A DNA stretch of 27,915 bases from a virus, in the IMG/VR virus record IMGVR_UViG_3300003885_000041, positions 1-27,915 of that record; one strand, written 5' to 3'. Made by a program: the position numbers and the translations under genes. Numbering within the stretch: the first letter of the stretch is position 1; every line of letters starts with the position of its first letter. Below are positions 7,213 through 14,676 of this stretch, piece by piece. The notes beneath the pieces were generated by a model, which did not search any database, was not told where the DNA came from, and was given only the letters and a program-made list of their open reading frames with translations.

Positions 7213-7535
7213 TGGATAAGGACAACGAACACAGGGCCACAGAAAGTGGCGTACGCGAGGCATTGCAGCTGTCGGGGGAGCTGGGGTGTGCAGTTAACTT
7301 TATAGTACAAAGCAGGTCGTGTGCTGGTTACATAAGGTCAGTAGTTAGTGAGCTCCGGGCTGCCAGGGACTACCCGCTATGGGCAGAACTACGTGTGCTT
7401 AGCCACGAGCAGTACGCTATGGACCCGACCCGGTATCCTGAGCCCTGTGTGTATGACCACGCGATTACCGGTCATATGTGCACAGACCCTAGGGTATTGA
7501 GGGGGTACTCCCCTTTTCCCAGCGTTAAGGCATAA
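7212..7535 (+). CDS. Hypothetical small protein
   Basis: A 107-residue soluble protein of unknown function. The ATG at 7212 is preferred over a GTG at 7209 because AGGGG (7200-7204) is seven bases before it and the ATG overlaps the preceding stop by one base (TGATG). The first 70 residues look helical (VREALQLSGELGCAVNFIVQ, YIRSVVSELRAARDYPLWAE); the end is rich in Tyr, Pro and Cys (RYPEPCVYDHAITGHMC). No family is recognised. Composition (about 56% GC over 7261-7440 by hand count) matches the operon and supports it being an ordinary member. Confidence 0.68.
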   Translation: MDKDNEHRATESGVREALQLSGELGCAVNFIVQSRSCAGYIRSVVSELRAARDYPLWAELRVLSHEQYAMDPTRYPEPCVYDHAITGHMCTDPRVLRGYSPFPSVKA

Positions 7536-7557
7536 ACTAAGTAGGGATGGGACTGAA

Positions 7558-7866
7558 ATGGACTATTGGGAAGAATGTATTGCTGAAGCGTTTGAAGATG
7601 CGGGGATAAAAGCAACCGATGAGCAGGTATCCAGTGTTTCTAGATGGGTAGAAGGGGCACACGAAAACTATGGAATGGCTTTCGGATACGATTGTATTCC
7701 TAACCCGCTTGTTCTAGAGAACAAAAAGTTACTTAAAGAAATAAGGGAAGACAGAAATAAAGTGAAGTGTGAAACATGCAACGGGACTGGGGAGATTGTT
7801 ACTCATGGGCCATGCCATTCGGCATATAGCCAGTGCTACAAGTGTCGTGGCGCTGGTAGGTTATAA
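7558..7866 (+). CDS. Small protein with C-terminal DnaJ-type zinc-binding motif
   Basis: A 102-residue protein with an acidic helical N-terminal region (EECIAEAFEDAGIKATDEQV) and a C-terminal zinc module: C71-x2-C74 in CETCNGTGEI and C93-x2-C96 in CYKCRGAG. These CxxCxGxG knuckles are the hallmark of the DnaJ central domain, here reduced to one pair. Phages often carry such proteins, and their function is usually unknown. It is the last rightward gene, just before the terminator region. Unlike its neighbours it does not overlap the preceding gene, it is poorer in GC (about 45% against 56%), and it contains no GTAC. It may be a later acquisition (moron). Confidence 0.72.
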   Translation: MDYWEECIAEAFEDAGIKATDEQVSSVSRWVEGAHENYGMAFGYDCIPNPLVLENKKLLKEIREDRNKVKCETCNGTGEIVTHGPCHSAYSQCYKCRGAGRL

Positions 7867-7886
7867 ATAGTGTATTGATGCACTAT
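7867..7886. terminator. Hairpin between convergent operons
   Basis: ATAGTG and CACTAT form a 6-bp stem around an 8-base loop just after the last rightward stop. It precedes a stronger GC-rich hairpin. The pair may form a compound, bidirectional end of transcription. No long T-run is present, so termination here is inferred from position. Confidence 0.4.
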
Positions 7887-7898
7887 GTTAGGAAGGAC

Positions 7899-7923
7899 GG
7901 AGGGGGGCTTAGTTGCCCCCTCC
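7899..7923. terminator. GC-rich bidirectional terminator candidate between convergent operons
   Basis: GGAGGGGG (7899-7906) pairs with CCCCCTCC (7916-7923), giving an 8-bp, nearly all-GC stem with a 9-base loop. It lies exactly where the rightward replication operon (ending 7866) meets the leftward virion operon (ending 7930). Short T-rich sequence follows on the plus strand (TTAGCCTT). Bidirectional action is inferred from symmetry and place. Confidence 0.65.
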
Positions 7924-7929
7924 TTAGCC

Positions 7930-10900
7930 TTACAGATTACGTAGTACTTTCTGGAAGTCCTCAACCCGAACTGGCGTCTGCCTGTTCCACTTCGAGTTAG
8001 CTGCTTCTGTTGCAGCCTTGTCCCACTCTCCCGCCTTTAACAACTTCCACGTTTTCTTGTGTTCCTTGAACCAACTTGTACCAAGCTGAAAGTTAACAGA
8101 TATGAGCGCAGGTATAAGCCGGGGCTCGCCCAGCACCTTAGCTTGTAGCTCAGATGCACGCAGGGCTACGGCCGCGTCCTTCTCGAACCAGGCGTCCCGT
8201 ACCTCCTGGGGCACCATGGTACCGAACGGGTACTTAATCTGCTCGGCCTTAGTTAATGTGTGCCCAATGCCCGCTGCTAGGGAACCCGTGCTATCCTTGT
8301 ACGTCTCCGAGCGGTTACCCTCGCGTAGTGCTAGCTGGTCCTGTGTAGCTTTGTCCAGCCCGGCGACCAACTCAGCCTCCTCCGGGGACTGGGTAAAGGC
8401 TTCCAGCCCTTTGGCATCAGCCTTTGCGACCTTGTCCGTGCTGGCTTCAGCCGCACTGATGAGGTTCACGCCTGACATCAGATCGAACAGGTTCCTACCC
8501 ATGGTAGTCGCTTTCATTAGCTGCTCGGGCTCACCGGTGGTCAAGAACTTCGTAATCCCCCGCAGAGCCTGTTCACCTAAACCAGCAGCAGGAATGGCAC
8601 TAAGGACAGAACCACGGCCTTGTAGCAGCCCCTCGATAGCGAACTTACCTGTCATGCCGAAAGGCACAGCTCCCGCTATGGCACCCTTCTCAAAAGACTC
8701 CACGGGATCGAATGGCTCACCACTGAGCGTGGTGCGTATCAGGTCCTTGCCTGTGCTGGACACCCCTCCGCCTGCGGCGAACAGTGCCGTCATAAGTGCA
8801 AGTGTCTTTGCGCCCTTTGCTATCATCTTTGTACTCCCCGTTTTAGCACCTTGCTCCATTATATTCAGTGCGTTGTTACGTACGAAGTTCAGCTGGTTGA
8901 TTGACCAGCTCAGTAGGGAGAATGCTAGCCGTCCGTTAGGGAACTTGCTGTATGATACAGGTAGGTCCAGGTTGCTCAACGGCCGCACGTCTGCTACGTC
9001 GTTCGCTACCAGCGAAGCAATGTCGTCGCTCATGCGGTTCGCCCGAATGTCGTCAGTCAGACGTGCTGCGTCCTGTGCCCCGAACAGCTCAGTCATATCC
9101 TTCTCGAACTTCTCTGGATTCTTGTTCGCTTGCTTCTGTCGTCTACTGAACGCTGCTTTGGTTCCCTGCTTCGAGAACTTACGGTCAAGCTGCTCGAACC
9201 CTGCGGCCTTGAGCCCGCGGCGCACTACTCGCGCCAGTCCTTCTGGCGTACGTGCTTCGGACGACAGCTCCCGCACGCCTGCGTTGTACGCGTCAGCGGC
9301 GAACTGCCCGCCCTTACCGGGTATGAACTGCTTCAGAGAGTCTGAACCAAACCGGGCTACATTGATGAAGGGGTCGCCCAGCTGCGTGATTGATGCGAAC
9401 GGGTTGAAGCCCAGAGTAGACAGAGTGATCGCGTTCTTCGCCGTACGAACTACGCCGCTCGGACCTTGGCGCCCAACACCAAAAGCGATAGACACAAGTC
9501 GTGCCGCTTCCTGTATGTCGTCCGCAGATAAGTCCCCCGATTCCATAGAGCGGGCCAGTACCCTACCCACTTGGCCATTAGGCAGGACACCGCGCAGCGC
9601 TACGTCTTCCCCCAGGGTCTGCTTAAAGAACTGCTGGGTCTGGATGTCTCTTTCAAAGCTGCTGACATTATCAATCAAGGCAGAGCGCGGGTTTACGTAG
9701 AACCGTTCGCTCGCCTCAGTGACCTCCTTAATACGCCGCGTGCGGTCCTGCTTAATAGGACGACCTCCGATGAACCGGCCTATGACGGCTGCAATCTCGT
9801 CCTCCTTCAAGTCCTGTCCGCCCTTGTCCGACTTGGCCTTAGCCAGTGCGAGGGTTAGCTCACCACGCTGCTCACGTCCGAGGGCTTTACGTACTTTGGC
9901 TATATCCCGCACCTCGCGCGGGTGGAAGTCTTCCAGGGTTTCGATTCCCTGTGTACGTAAGGCCTGCCCCTGTGCCATGAGTCTTGGGGCTACAACCCGA
10001 TCATAGATCTCCGCACTGCCTGGTACAACCCGGTCCATTTTCACCCGGTCCAGGTTCATAACAGCCGTACGAAACGTGGGGCTTTTCTCGAATGCCCTGG
10101 TTATGGCCGGGTTCTCCAGCCAGTCACCCATATCCTGGATAGCCGCGTTGGTTCTCCGGGAGGCTACAACGTCAACCTTACGCATAGCTACTGCTAGACG
10201 GGGGCTGATCTGATCTACGCGCTTGATGAGCTTGTTCCCAAACGTCTGTGTGGCCCGCACCTTACCCTCTGCATTGCGTACGGTACGGGGATTTGCCCCC
10301 AGGGTGTCAATCTCTGCGTTCTGCTTGGCGTTACGTTCCGCTGAGTTCTCCCGCAGGGCGGCAGTCTGCGGGTTCTCCGCGTCAATCGCCTTCTGCTCCA
10401 GGCGTGCGAGCATAGCATCCTGCCGGGCAGCCAGCTGCTCCTGCCGTACTGTGTCGATGGAGGAGGGTGCCGGGGTAATTGGATCCCGTCTCTGTAGGGC
10501 TTCTCTTGCCCGTACCCTCTCGATCCCCTCCGTACGTATAGCCTCTGCTCGGATCGACCTGTCCGCGTCCCGCTCTGCCGCGGTGCGCGCCATGAAGTCC
10601 GCCATGTCCCCGTCCTCGGCAAACGCCTTTCGGATCTCCCGTCGTATCTCTTTCTCTTCCCCAGTAAGTACGCGCTTCTTACCGTTCGCACCATCTGTGA
10701 TAGACATTGCTGTCTTTGGGTTGTGGATCAAATCAATAGTAGCTGCTTCCACCTTGCTGGCCGCACTAAGGCCATTGACAGCCTCCGCCAGCTGCTCGAG
10801 CTGGGCGGGCTCTAGGTCTACACCCCCGGCTTTGTTCACCTCAGCGAGCTCTCGTGTGGTCACCGGTGCTCCGGTTTCCATACGCTTGTCAAAGAAGTTC

Positions 10901-11568
10901 CCGTACTTAGCGATGGAGCGGTCTGCCGAGATAGCCCCGCCTACACCTCCCACGAGGCCGATGACGAGCTGGCCCCATGGACCCACCCCTTGCTCTTGGG
11001 CAGTACCAACAGCGCCACCAGCAGCCACACCGCCAGCCACCTGGGCTGCTGCGTTCTCCTGGAGCTTGGCCGCCAGGCGTGCTGGCAGGGCAGTTGCGCC
11101 ACCAATACCACTTATGGCGCCTGCGCCGAACTCTACTACAGAGCCCGCCACGCGCTCCCCCGCGGTATCTGGGGTGGCTACACCCAGCTTAGTCAGCTGC
11201 TCGTCCACCACCTGGGAGGGCAGGGCAAGGTTCACGCCAGGGATCACGTTCAGTGCCTGGTTCACGGCGTCGCCGATCACGCCTACGGCACCACGAGCTA
11301 CGGCGCGCACGCCAAGCTCCTGTTGGCGCATGAAGCGTTCGCCCAGGGTTGGTGCGGCTGGTACATCTTGTTCAGGAGGAGGAGCTTGAGCAGGAACGTC
11401 GCCCGCCCCCTGAGCGGGGGGCGGTTCTGGTGCAGCTTCTGGCTCGAACAAGCCAGCGGCTACGGCACGCTGTTGGATTTCTGCGTCGGACAGATCACTC
11501 GGGACGTCGAAGTCCACGATCTCTCCAGAGGGAAGTTGCAGTTCTACAATTTCACGGTTACGTGCCAT
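7930..11568 (-). CDS. Internal virion/ejection protein with C-terminal T4-type lysozyme domain
   Basis: A 1212-residue virion protein, functionally like T7 gp16: packed in the capsid, ejected with the DNA, and forming the channel across the envelope while digesting peptidoglycan. The N-terminus has an acidic/Pro-rich linker (about 42-75), then long Ala/Gly-rich, possibly membrane-active stretches (about 140-225). The centre is a charged helical region with Arg/Glu-rich segments. Hydrophobic segments reappear around LAFSLLSWSINQLNF and TLALMTALFAAGGG. Residues about 1070-1212 form a GH24 lysozyme-like domain: REGNRSETYKD (E1083, D1092) and GIGH (H1103). The residue equivalent to T4 Thr26 is Ala1098. 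T7 gp16 carries a different (N-terminal) transglycosylase, so the arrangement is distinct. It is the last gene of the leftward operon. An AAGG lies about nine bases before the ATG. Confidence 0.88.
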   Translation of the reverse strand: MARNREIVELQLPSGEIVDFDVPSDLSDAEIQQRAVAAGLFEPEAAPEPPPAQGAGDVPAQAPPPEQDVPAAPTLGERFMRQQELGVRAVARGAVGVIGDAVNQALNVIPGVNLALPSQVVDEQLTKLGVATPDTAGERVAGSVVEFGAGAISGIGGATALPARLAAKLQENAAAQVAGGVAAGGAVGTAQEQGVGPWGQLVIGLVGGVGGAISADRSIAKYGNFFDKRMETGAPVTTRELAEVNKAGGVDLEPAQLEQLAEAVNGLSAASKVEAATIDLIHNPKTAMSITDGANGKKRVLTGEEKEIRREIRKAFAEDGDMADFMARTAAERDADRSIRAEAIRTEGIERVRAREALQRRDPITPAPSSIDTVRQEQLAARQDAMLARLEQKAIDAENPQTAALRENSAERNAKQNAEIDTLGANPRTVRNAEGKVRATQTFGNKLIKRVDQISPRLAVAMRKVDVVASRRTNAAIQDMGDWLENPAITRAFEKSPTFRTAVMNLDRVKMDRVVPGSAEIYDRVVAPRLMAQGQALRTQGIETLEDFHPREVRDIAKVRKALGREQRGELTLALAKAKSDKGGQDLKEDEIAAVIGRFIGGRPIKQDRTRRIKEVTEASERFYVNPRSALIDNVSSFERDIQTQQFFKQTLGEDVALRGVLPNGQVGRVLARSMESGDLSADDIQEAARLVSIAFGVGRQGPSGVVRTAKNAITLSTLGFNPFASITQLGDPFINVARFGSDSLKQFIPGKGGQFAADAYNAGVRELSSEARTPEGLARVVRRGLKAAGFEQLDRKFSKQGTKAAFSRRQKQANKNPEKFEKDMTELFGAQDAARLTDDIRANRMSDDIASLVANDVADVRPLSNLDLPVSYSKFPNGRLAFSLLSWSINQLNFVRNNALNIMEQGAKTGSTKMIAKGAKTLALMTALFAAGGGVSSTGKDLIRTTLSGEPFDPVESFEKGAIAGAVPFGMTGKFAIEGLLQGRGSVLSAIPAAGLGEQALRGITKFLTTGEPEQLMKATTMGRNLFDLMSGVNLISAAEASTDKVAKADAKGLEAFTQSPEEAELVAGLDKATQDQLALREGNRSETYKDSTGSLAAGIGHTLTKAEQIKYPFGTMVPQEVRDAWFEKDAAVALRASELQAKVLGEPRLIPALISVNFQLGTSWFKEHKKTWKLLKAGEWDKAATEAANSKWNRQTPVRVEDFQKVLRNL

Positions 11569-11583
11569 GTCTTATTACCTTTT

Positions 11584-12618
11584 TTAGGGTGAGACTACAA
11601 CGCGCCGCCTTGGCTTCGCTGTGTCGGGTATGTTTGCTGCTGGAGCATCCTGGCTCCTGGCTGTAAATACTTCTTGCAACTTGGACAGGTCAATACCTGA
11701 TACGTCCTCCGTGTTGAATCCTTCAATACCACCAAGGCTATTAAGCTCCGAGAGAATCTCGTCGTACACTTGGTTCTTTGTGATACGGTCACCGCGCCGA
11801 GCCGCCGCGTCAAGCTCCGCTGTAGCCTGCTGGTCCATTAAGGCGGCAAAGTCCTCCAGGCGTTGCGGGTCATCCTTGCCGAAGTTCCCTTCAAATGAGA
11901 ACCCACCAATGCCTCTGTTCGCAAGTAGCCCTATTGTCTGCACTATGTCTTCCGGGGAGGACTTGGTCACACGGACTGCCTTCAGCTCATCGAGAGCCTT
12001 CTGGTTCTTGAGCTGGAGGGTCTTGAGCGTGGCCTGCGCGTCAATTGACACCTGCTTGGCCTGCTCTGGAGTGAGGTCAAGGAGCTGTGCCACGCGATCC
12101 GGATCATTGGCACTCACGGATAACTGCACTGAGTTCGGTAGGCCATTGAATGATGCCTGTTCAGATGCCCTCTGGTCCTTTGCGAACTTAGCTGCGGCGG
12201 TTGCCTCCCCCTTGCGCAGCCCGGCGGACTGGCTTGCGAACTGTAGAGCGAGGTCCGTACGGCCGGCGTCCTGTGCGGCCCGTCCGGCGGCAGCTGCGAA
12301 CTCAGAGGTACCAGGCTGAAGTGCTGAGTCCCCCTGTGTCAGTCCTTGTATGGTCCGGAGCAACATCGCGTTGTTACGCGCTGCCACCACCTCCTGGGAC
12401 TCGTCTATGGCCGTGGCGTCCGCCCCACTGATCTTGTTCACAACCTGCCCAGCCAGCTCTCCCGCGGCTATCCCGCGGCCTAGTGCTGACTCCCGGCCCA
12501 CGAGCTGGGAGATGCCCCGGACCCGCTCAGTGCGTTCCTTCAGGAGGCGTGCCTGCGCGGCTCGCCGTGCCTTTGTCTCAGGGTCTGCACCCAGGGCCTG
12601 TAGAATGTGCTTAGACAT
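11584..12618 (-). CDS. Internal virion protein (gp15-position, helical)
   Basis: A 344-residue soluble, almost wholly helical protein, rich in Ala, Gln, Glu and Arg. It starts MSKHILQALGADPETKARRA and contains long stretches such as QALDELKAVRV-type helices, ending in basic, disordered PRRRVVVSP. It lies directly before the large ejection protein and after the gp14-like protein, the position of T7 gp15 (internal core protein). Low sequence conservation is normal for this class, so the assignment depends mainly on gene order and composition. It starts 11 bases after the preceding stop. No enzymatic motif is visible. Confidence 0.65.
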   Translation of the reverse strand: MSKHILQALGADPETKARRAAQARLLKERTERVRGISQLVGRESALGRGIAAGELAGQVVNKISGADATAIDESQEVVAARNNAMLLRTIQGLTQGDSALQPGTSEFAAAAGRAAQDAGRTDLALQFASQSAGLRKGEATAAAKFAKDQRASEQASFNGLPNSVQLSVSANDPDRVAQLLDLTPEQAKQVSIDAQATLKTLQLKNQKALDELKAVRVTKSSPEDIVQTIGLLANRGIGGFSFEGNFGKDDPQRLEDFAALMDQQATAELDAAARRGDRITKNQVYDEILSELNSLGGIEGFNTEDVSGIDLSKLQEVFTARSQDAPAANIPDTAKPRRRVVVSP

Positions 12619-12629
12619 ACTGCCTCCGA

Positions 12630-13484
12630 TTAGCTTGCATTGAGCCCACCAAGTATACCACCCCCAACGATACCTGCGGGGTTACCTGTGGACAGGAACC
12701 CACTGATACCACCACCGATAACGCCTTTGGCTATATTAGCAAAGCCTCCCCCTTGGCCCCCAGTCACTGCATTGGACTGGTTGGCTCCCTGTATGGCACC
12801 AACTCTGGCGAGCTGCCCACTTAGGCGGGCATTCTCTATATCCACACTGGAGCCCAACAGCCCTAGTACGTTCTGGCTGAGCTGCTGCTGGCCCTGCTGG
12901 GCTACGCCTAGCCGCCCTACAAGTCCTGCGGAGACATCCTGCCCCGCCGCGCCTGCGGATAGGGCATCAGACAAGCGCCCACGCCTCTGATCCTCGGCGC
13001 TGGTTACAAGCTGATCCAGTAAGGTTGCGTCAGCACGTGAGAATCCCTCCTCCAAGCCCTCTAACTGCCGGGCACCACCCTCGCCCCCGAGGCGGCCCTG
13101 GGCCAAGAGGCGCGACTCTGCGCTGTCCCTCTGCCGGGAGCGTCCCCGGTCCAATATACCACGTAGGCGGTTAAACCGCACTTCGGCTTGGTCCAAGGGG
13201 TCAATGGCCGCGGCGCTGGTGAATAAATCCTGGCCTTGGCCTAGCGCCTGCTGCCCGAACTCTACTTGCCCGGGGGTTAGCTGCTCTACACCGGCGCCCG
13301 CCCCTCTGAACAGGTTACCCAAGGTGAAGCGCTGCTGCCGGGCTTCTGGTGCTAGCGTCGTACTAAGTCTGCCGTCCGGCAATACCTGAGCAGAGCCTAC
13401 CCCCTCCAGCGCAAGTTCTTGCGGGTTGAAGGAGACACGCCCAGCCTCGCGCTGTAGCTGTCGTCTGTTTATACTGTCACTCAT
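12630..13484 (-). CDS. Internal virion protein (gp14-position, glycine-rich C-terminus)
   Basis: A 284-residue protein resembling the first internal/ejection protein of podoviruses (T7 gp14, P22 gp7 class). The middle has the Arg/Gln/Gly-rich pattern FNRLRGILDRGRSRQRD followed by SRLLAQGRLGGEGGARQLEG, which I know from phage proteins at this locus. The C-terminus is a Gly-rich, weakly hydrophobic stretch (NIAKGVIGGGISGFLSTG, GIVGGGILGG), typical of membrane-inserting ejection proteins. The start codon overlaps the previous stop by one base (TAATG), so translation is coupled. Gene order (tail proteins before, two larger internal proteins after) fits the role. Sequence-level similarity to a named family is modest. 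Confidence 0.68.
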   Translation of the reverse strand: MSDSINRRQLQREAGRVSFNPQELALEGVGSAQVLPDGRLSTTLAPEARQQRFTLGNLFRGAGAGVEQLTPGQVEFGQQALGQGQDLFTSAAAIDPLDQAEVRFNRLRGILDRGRSRQRDSAESRLLAQGRLGGEGGARQLEGLEEGFSRADATLLDQLVTSAEDQRRGRLSDALSAGAAGQDVSAGLVGRLGVAQQGQQQLSQNVLGLLGSSVDIENARLSGQLARVGAIQGANQSNAVTGGQGGGFANIAKGVIGGGISGFLSTGNPAGIVGGGILGGLNAS

Positions 13485-14107
13485 TAGAAGTTAACTCCCG
13501 TCAGGTTGCTCGCCATGTATATGTGCAGGGTTGGCACTGTTATACCTGCTATCATCTGGTCAGCATCATTGTTGGCGAAGGCCGGGGCGTCTACACTGGC
13601 TCCTGCGTTGACTGCTACTGCAAAGGTACCTCCCGTGCGGATAGCGGACATCAGTGCTACTATCGCTGCCCCGTTCAGGGACACATTGCGATCTGCTGCC
13701 AGGGTTGTCAGATCGGAGATACGCCCGTACTCTGTGGCCGTTGTTGGATTAAGCCACTGGGTAGGGTCTGTGTCGGATATCGCCCAGTTAGCTTCGCCCA
13801 CTACTACCGTGCTGCTGGCCGCTGAGCCACCAGTCCTGAAACTGCCGGACAGCTCCAGCCGCGCTATGGTGCCCCGGGCGCTTAGGCCGGATAAGTCGAA
13901 CCGCCACTGTGTCTGAAGTAGCCGCCAACCTCCACTTGAGTCTACGCGCTGGTGCTGTGGTATCTCTGTGGTACTTCCAGATATAAAGGCGGGTGTAGTG
14001 CCACCAGCCTGTGCTTGGCCTTGCGTGGGCAGCCACTGGGCGTCTGTGCCATTGTTACTTGCAAACGCCTGGCCCCGGCGATTAGCGGCAACTGTTATGT
14101 CCTGCAT
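13484..14107 (-). CDS. Probable virion-associated beta-rich protein
   Basis: A 207-residue protein of unknown function. It is rich in Ser, Thr, Gly and Ala and lacks charged helical stretches, as expected of a beta-sandwich virion or tail-appendage protein. Segments such as WRLLQTQWRFDLSGLSARGT and IARLELSGSF look like strands of a jelly-roll. It sits between a tail/fibre-type beta-protein and the internal proteins and overlaps both genes by one base (TAATG junctions), so it is certainly part of the virion operon. It could decorate the tail or take part in adsorption. No family is recognised. Confidence 0.68.
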   Translation of the reverse strand: MQDITVAANRRGQAFASNNGTDAQWLPTQGQAQAGGTTPAFISGSTTEIPQHQRVDSSGGWRLLQTQWRFDLSGLSARGTIARLELSGSFRTGGSAASSTVVVGEANWAISDTDPTQWLNPTTATEYGRISDLTTLAADRNVSLNGAAIVALMSAIRTGGTFAVAVNAGASVDAPAFANNDADQMIAGITVPTLHIYMASNLTGVNF

Positions 14108-14658
14108 TAGTAGTCGCCTATGCCCGTGCCAAAGTAGGTGGTACCGTCGTAAAAGAATGAATATAGGTCTCGCTTGCCAGAGCCACTTGGTGTGGGGACA
14201 GAGCTACTCGGCCACTTGACTGACCCCGGCCACGTGATCGTACGTGCCGCCCCCGAGTTCGTGACAAGCAACACTAGGTTGCAGGGTCCGCCAGGTGCGG
14301 CGAAGGTAGCCGTGCCATTTCCGGACATGGTCACCTTTTGCTTGTTGCCGTTGCCCCACGTGGCAGTAAAGTTCGTACCTGTGCCTATATCCGTTACAGT
14401 ATTGAACACCACGTCCTGCTCGAAGGTGACTGTTGCGTCGGTCTGGGGTGTCTTAGCGGTCTTCAGGCCAGAGTTCTTGGCGTCACCCGTATTGGTCTGG
14501 GCTATGATGTTATCTAGCACGGGGGAGCCCACCTTGTTGCCCTTGGTGGAGGAAGCGTTCGCTACTGCATCAAACTCGAGGGTGAAGTCCGCGCCCAGTA
14601 CGAAGTCGTTATTCGTGTCCTTGGCGTCAAAGTCCGTGGTCTTTACGTAGTCAACCAT
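14107..14658 (-). CDS. Tail/virion beta-protein with WP-rich C-terminal module
   Basis: A 183-residue protein. The N-terminal part (TTDFDAKDTNNDFVLGADFT) resembles short fibre-attachment modules, and the C-terminal part shows the pattern ATWGNGNKQKVTMSGNGTATF, LVLLVTNSGAARTITWPGSV, KWPSSSVPTPSGSGKRDLYS, FFYDGTTYFGTG. This module, with alternating aromatic and Gly residues, recurs in many phage tail and appendage proteins and is probably a beta-sandwich. AGGAG lies eight bases before the ATG. It follows tail tubular protein B and is coupled to the next gene. Role: virion appendage or tail-tip component, inferred from module and position. Confidence 0.7.
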   Translation of the reverse strand: MVDYVKTTDFDAKDTNNDFVLGADFTLEFDAVANASSTKGNKVGSPVLDNIIAQTNTGDAKNSGLKTAKTPQTDATVTFEQDVVFNTVTDIGTGTNFTATWGNGNKQKVTMSGNGTATFAAPGGPCNLVLLVTNSGAARTITWPGSVKWPSSSVPTPSGSGKRDLYSFFYDGTTYFGTGIGDY

Positions 14659-14676
14659 CTGTACATCTCCTGTATC

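Noticed and set aside
8102-9700. A 532-codon plus-strand open frame opposite the ejection protein
   Set aside because: The protein is Ser/Arg/Pro-rich without domains, and the minus strand carries a long protein with recognisable architecture and a lysozyme domain. It is an antisense shadow of biased codon use.
10223-11389. A 388-codon plus-strand open frame
   Set aside because: Antisense to the same ejection-protein gene; low-complexity Ala/Ser/Arg composition and no ribosome-site context.
11621-12319. A 232-codon plus-strand open frame
   Set aside because: Antisense to the gp15-position internal protein; Ser/Ala/Arg-rich shadow.
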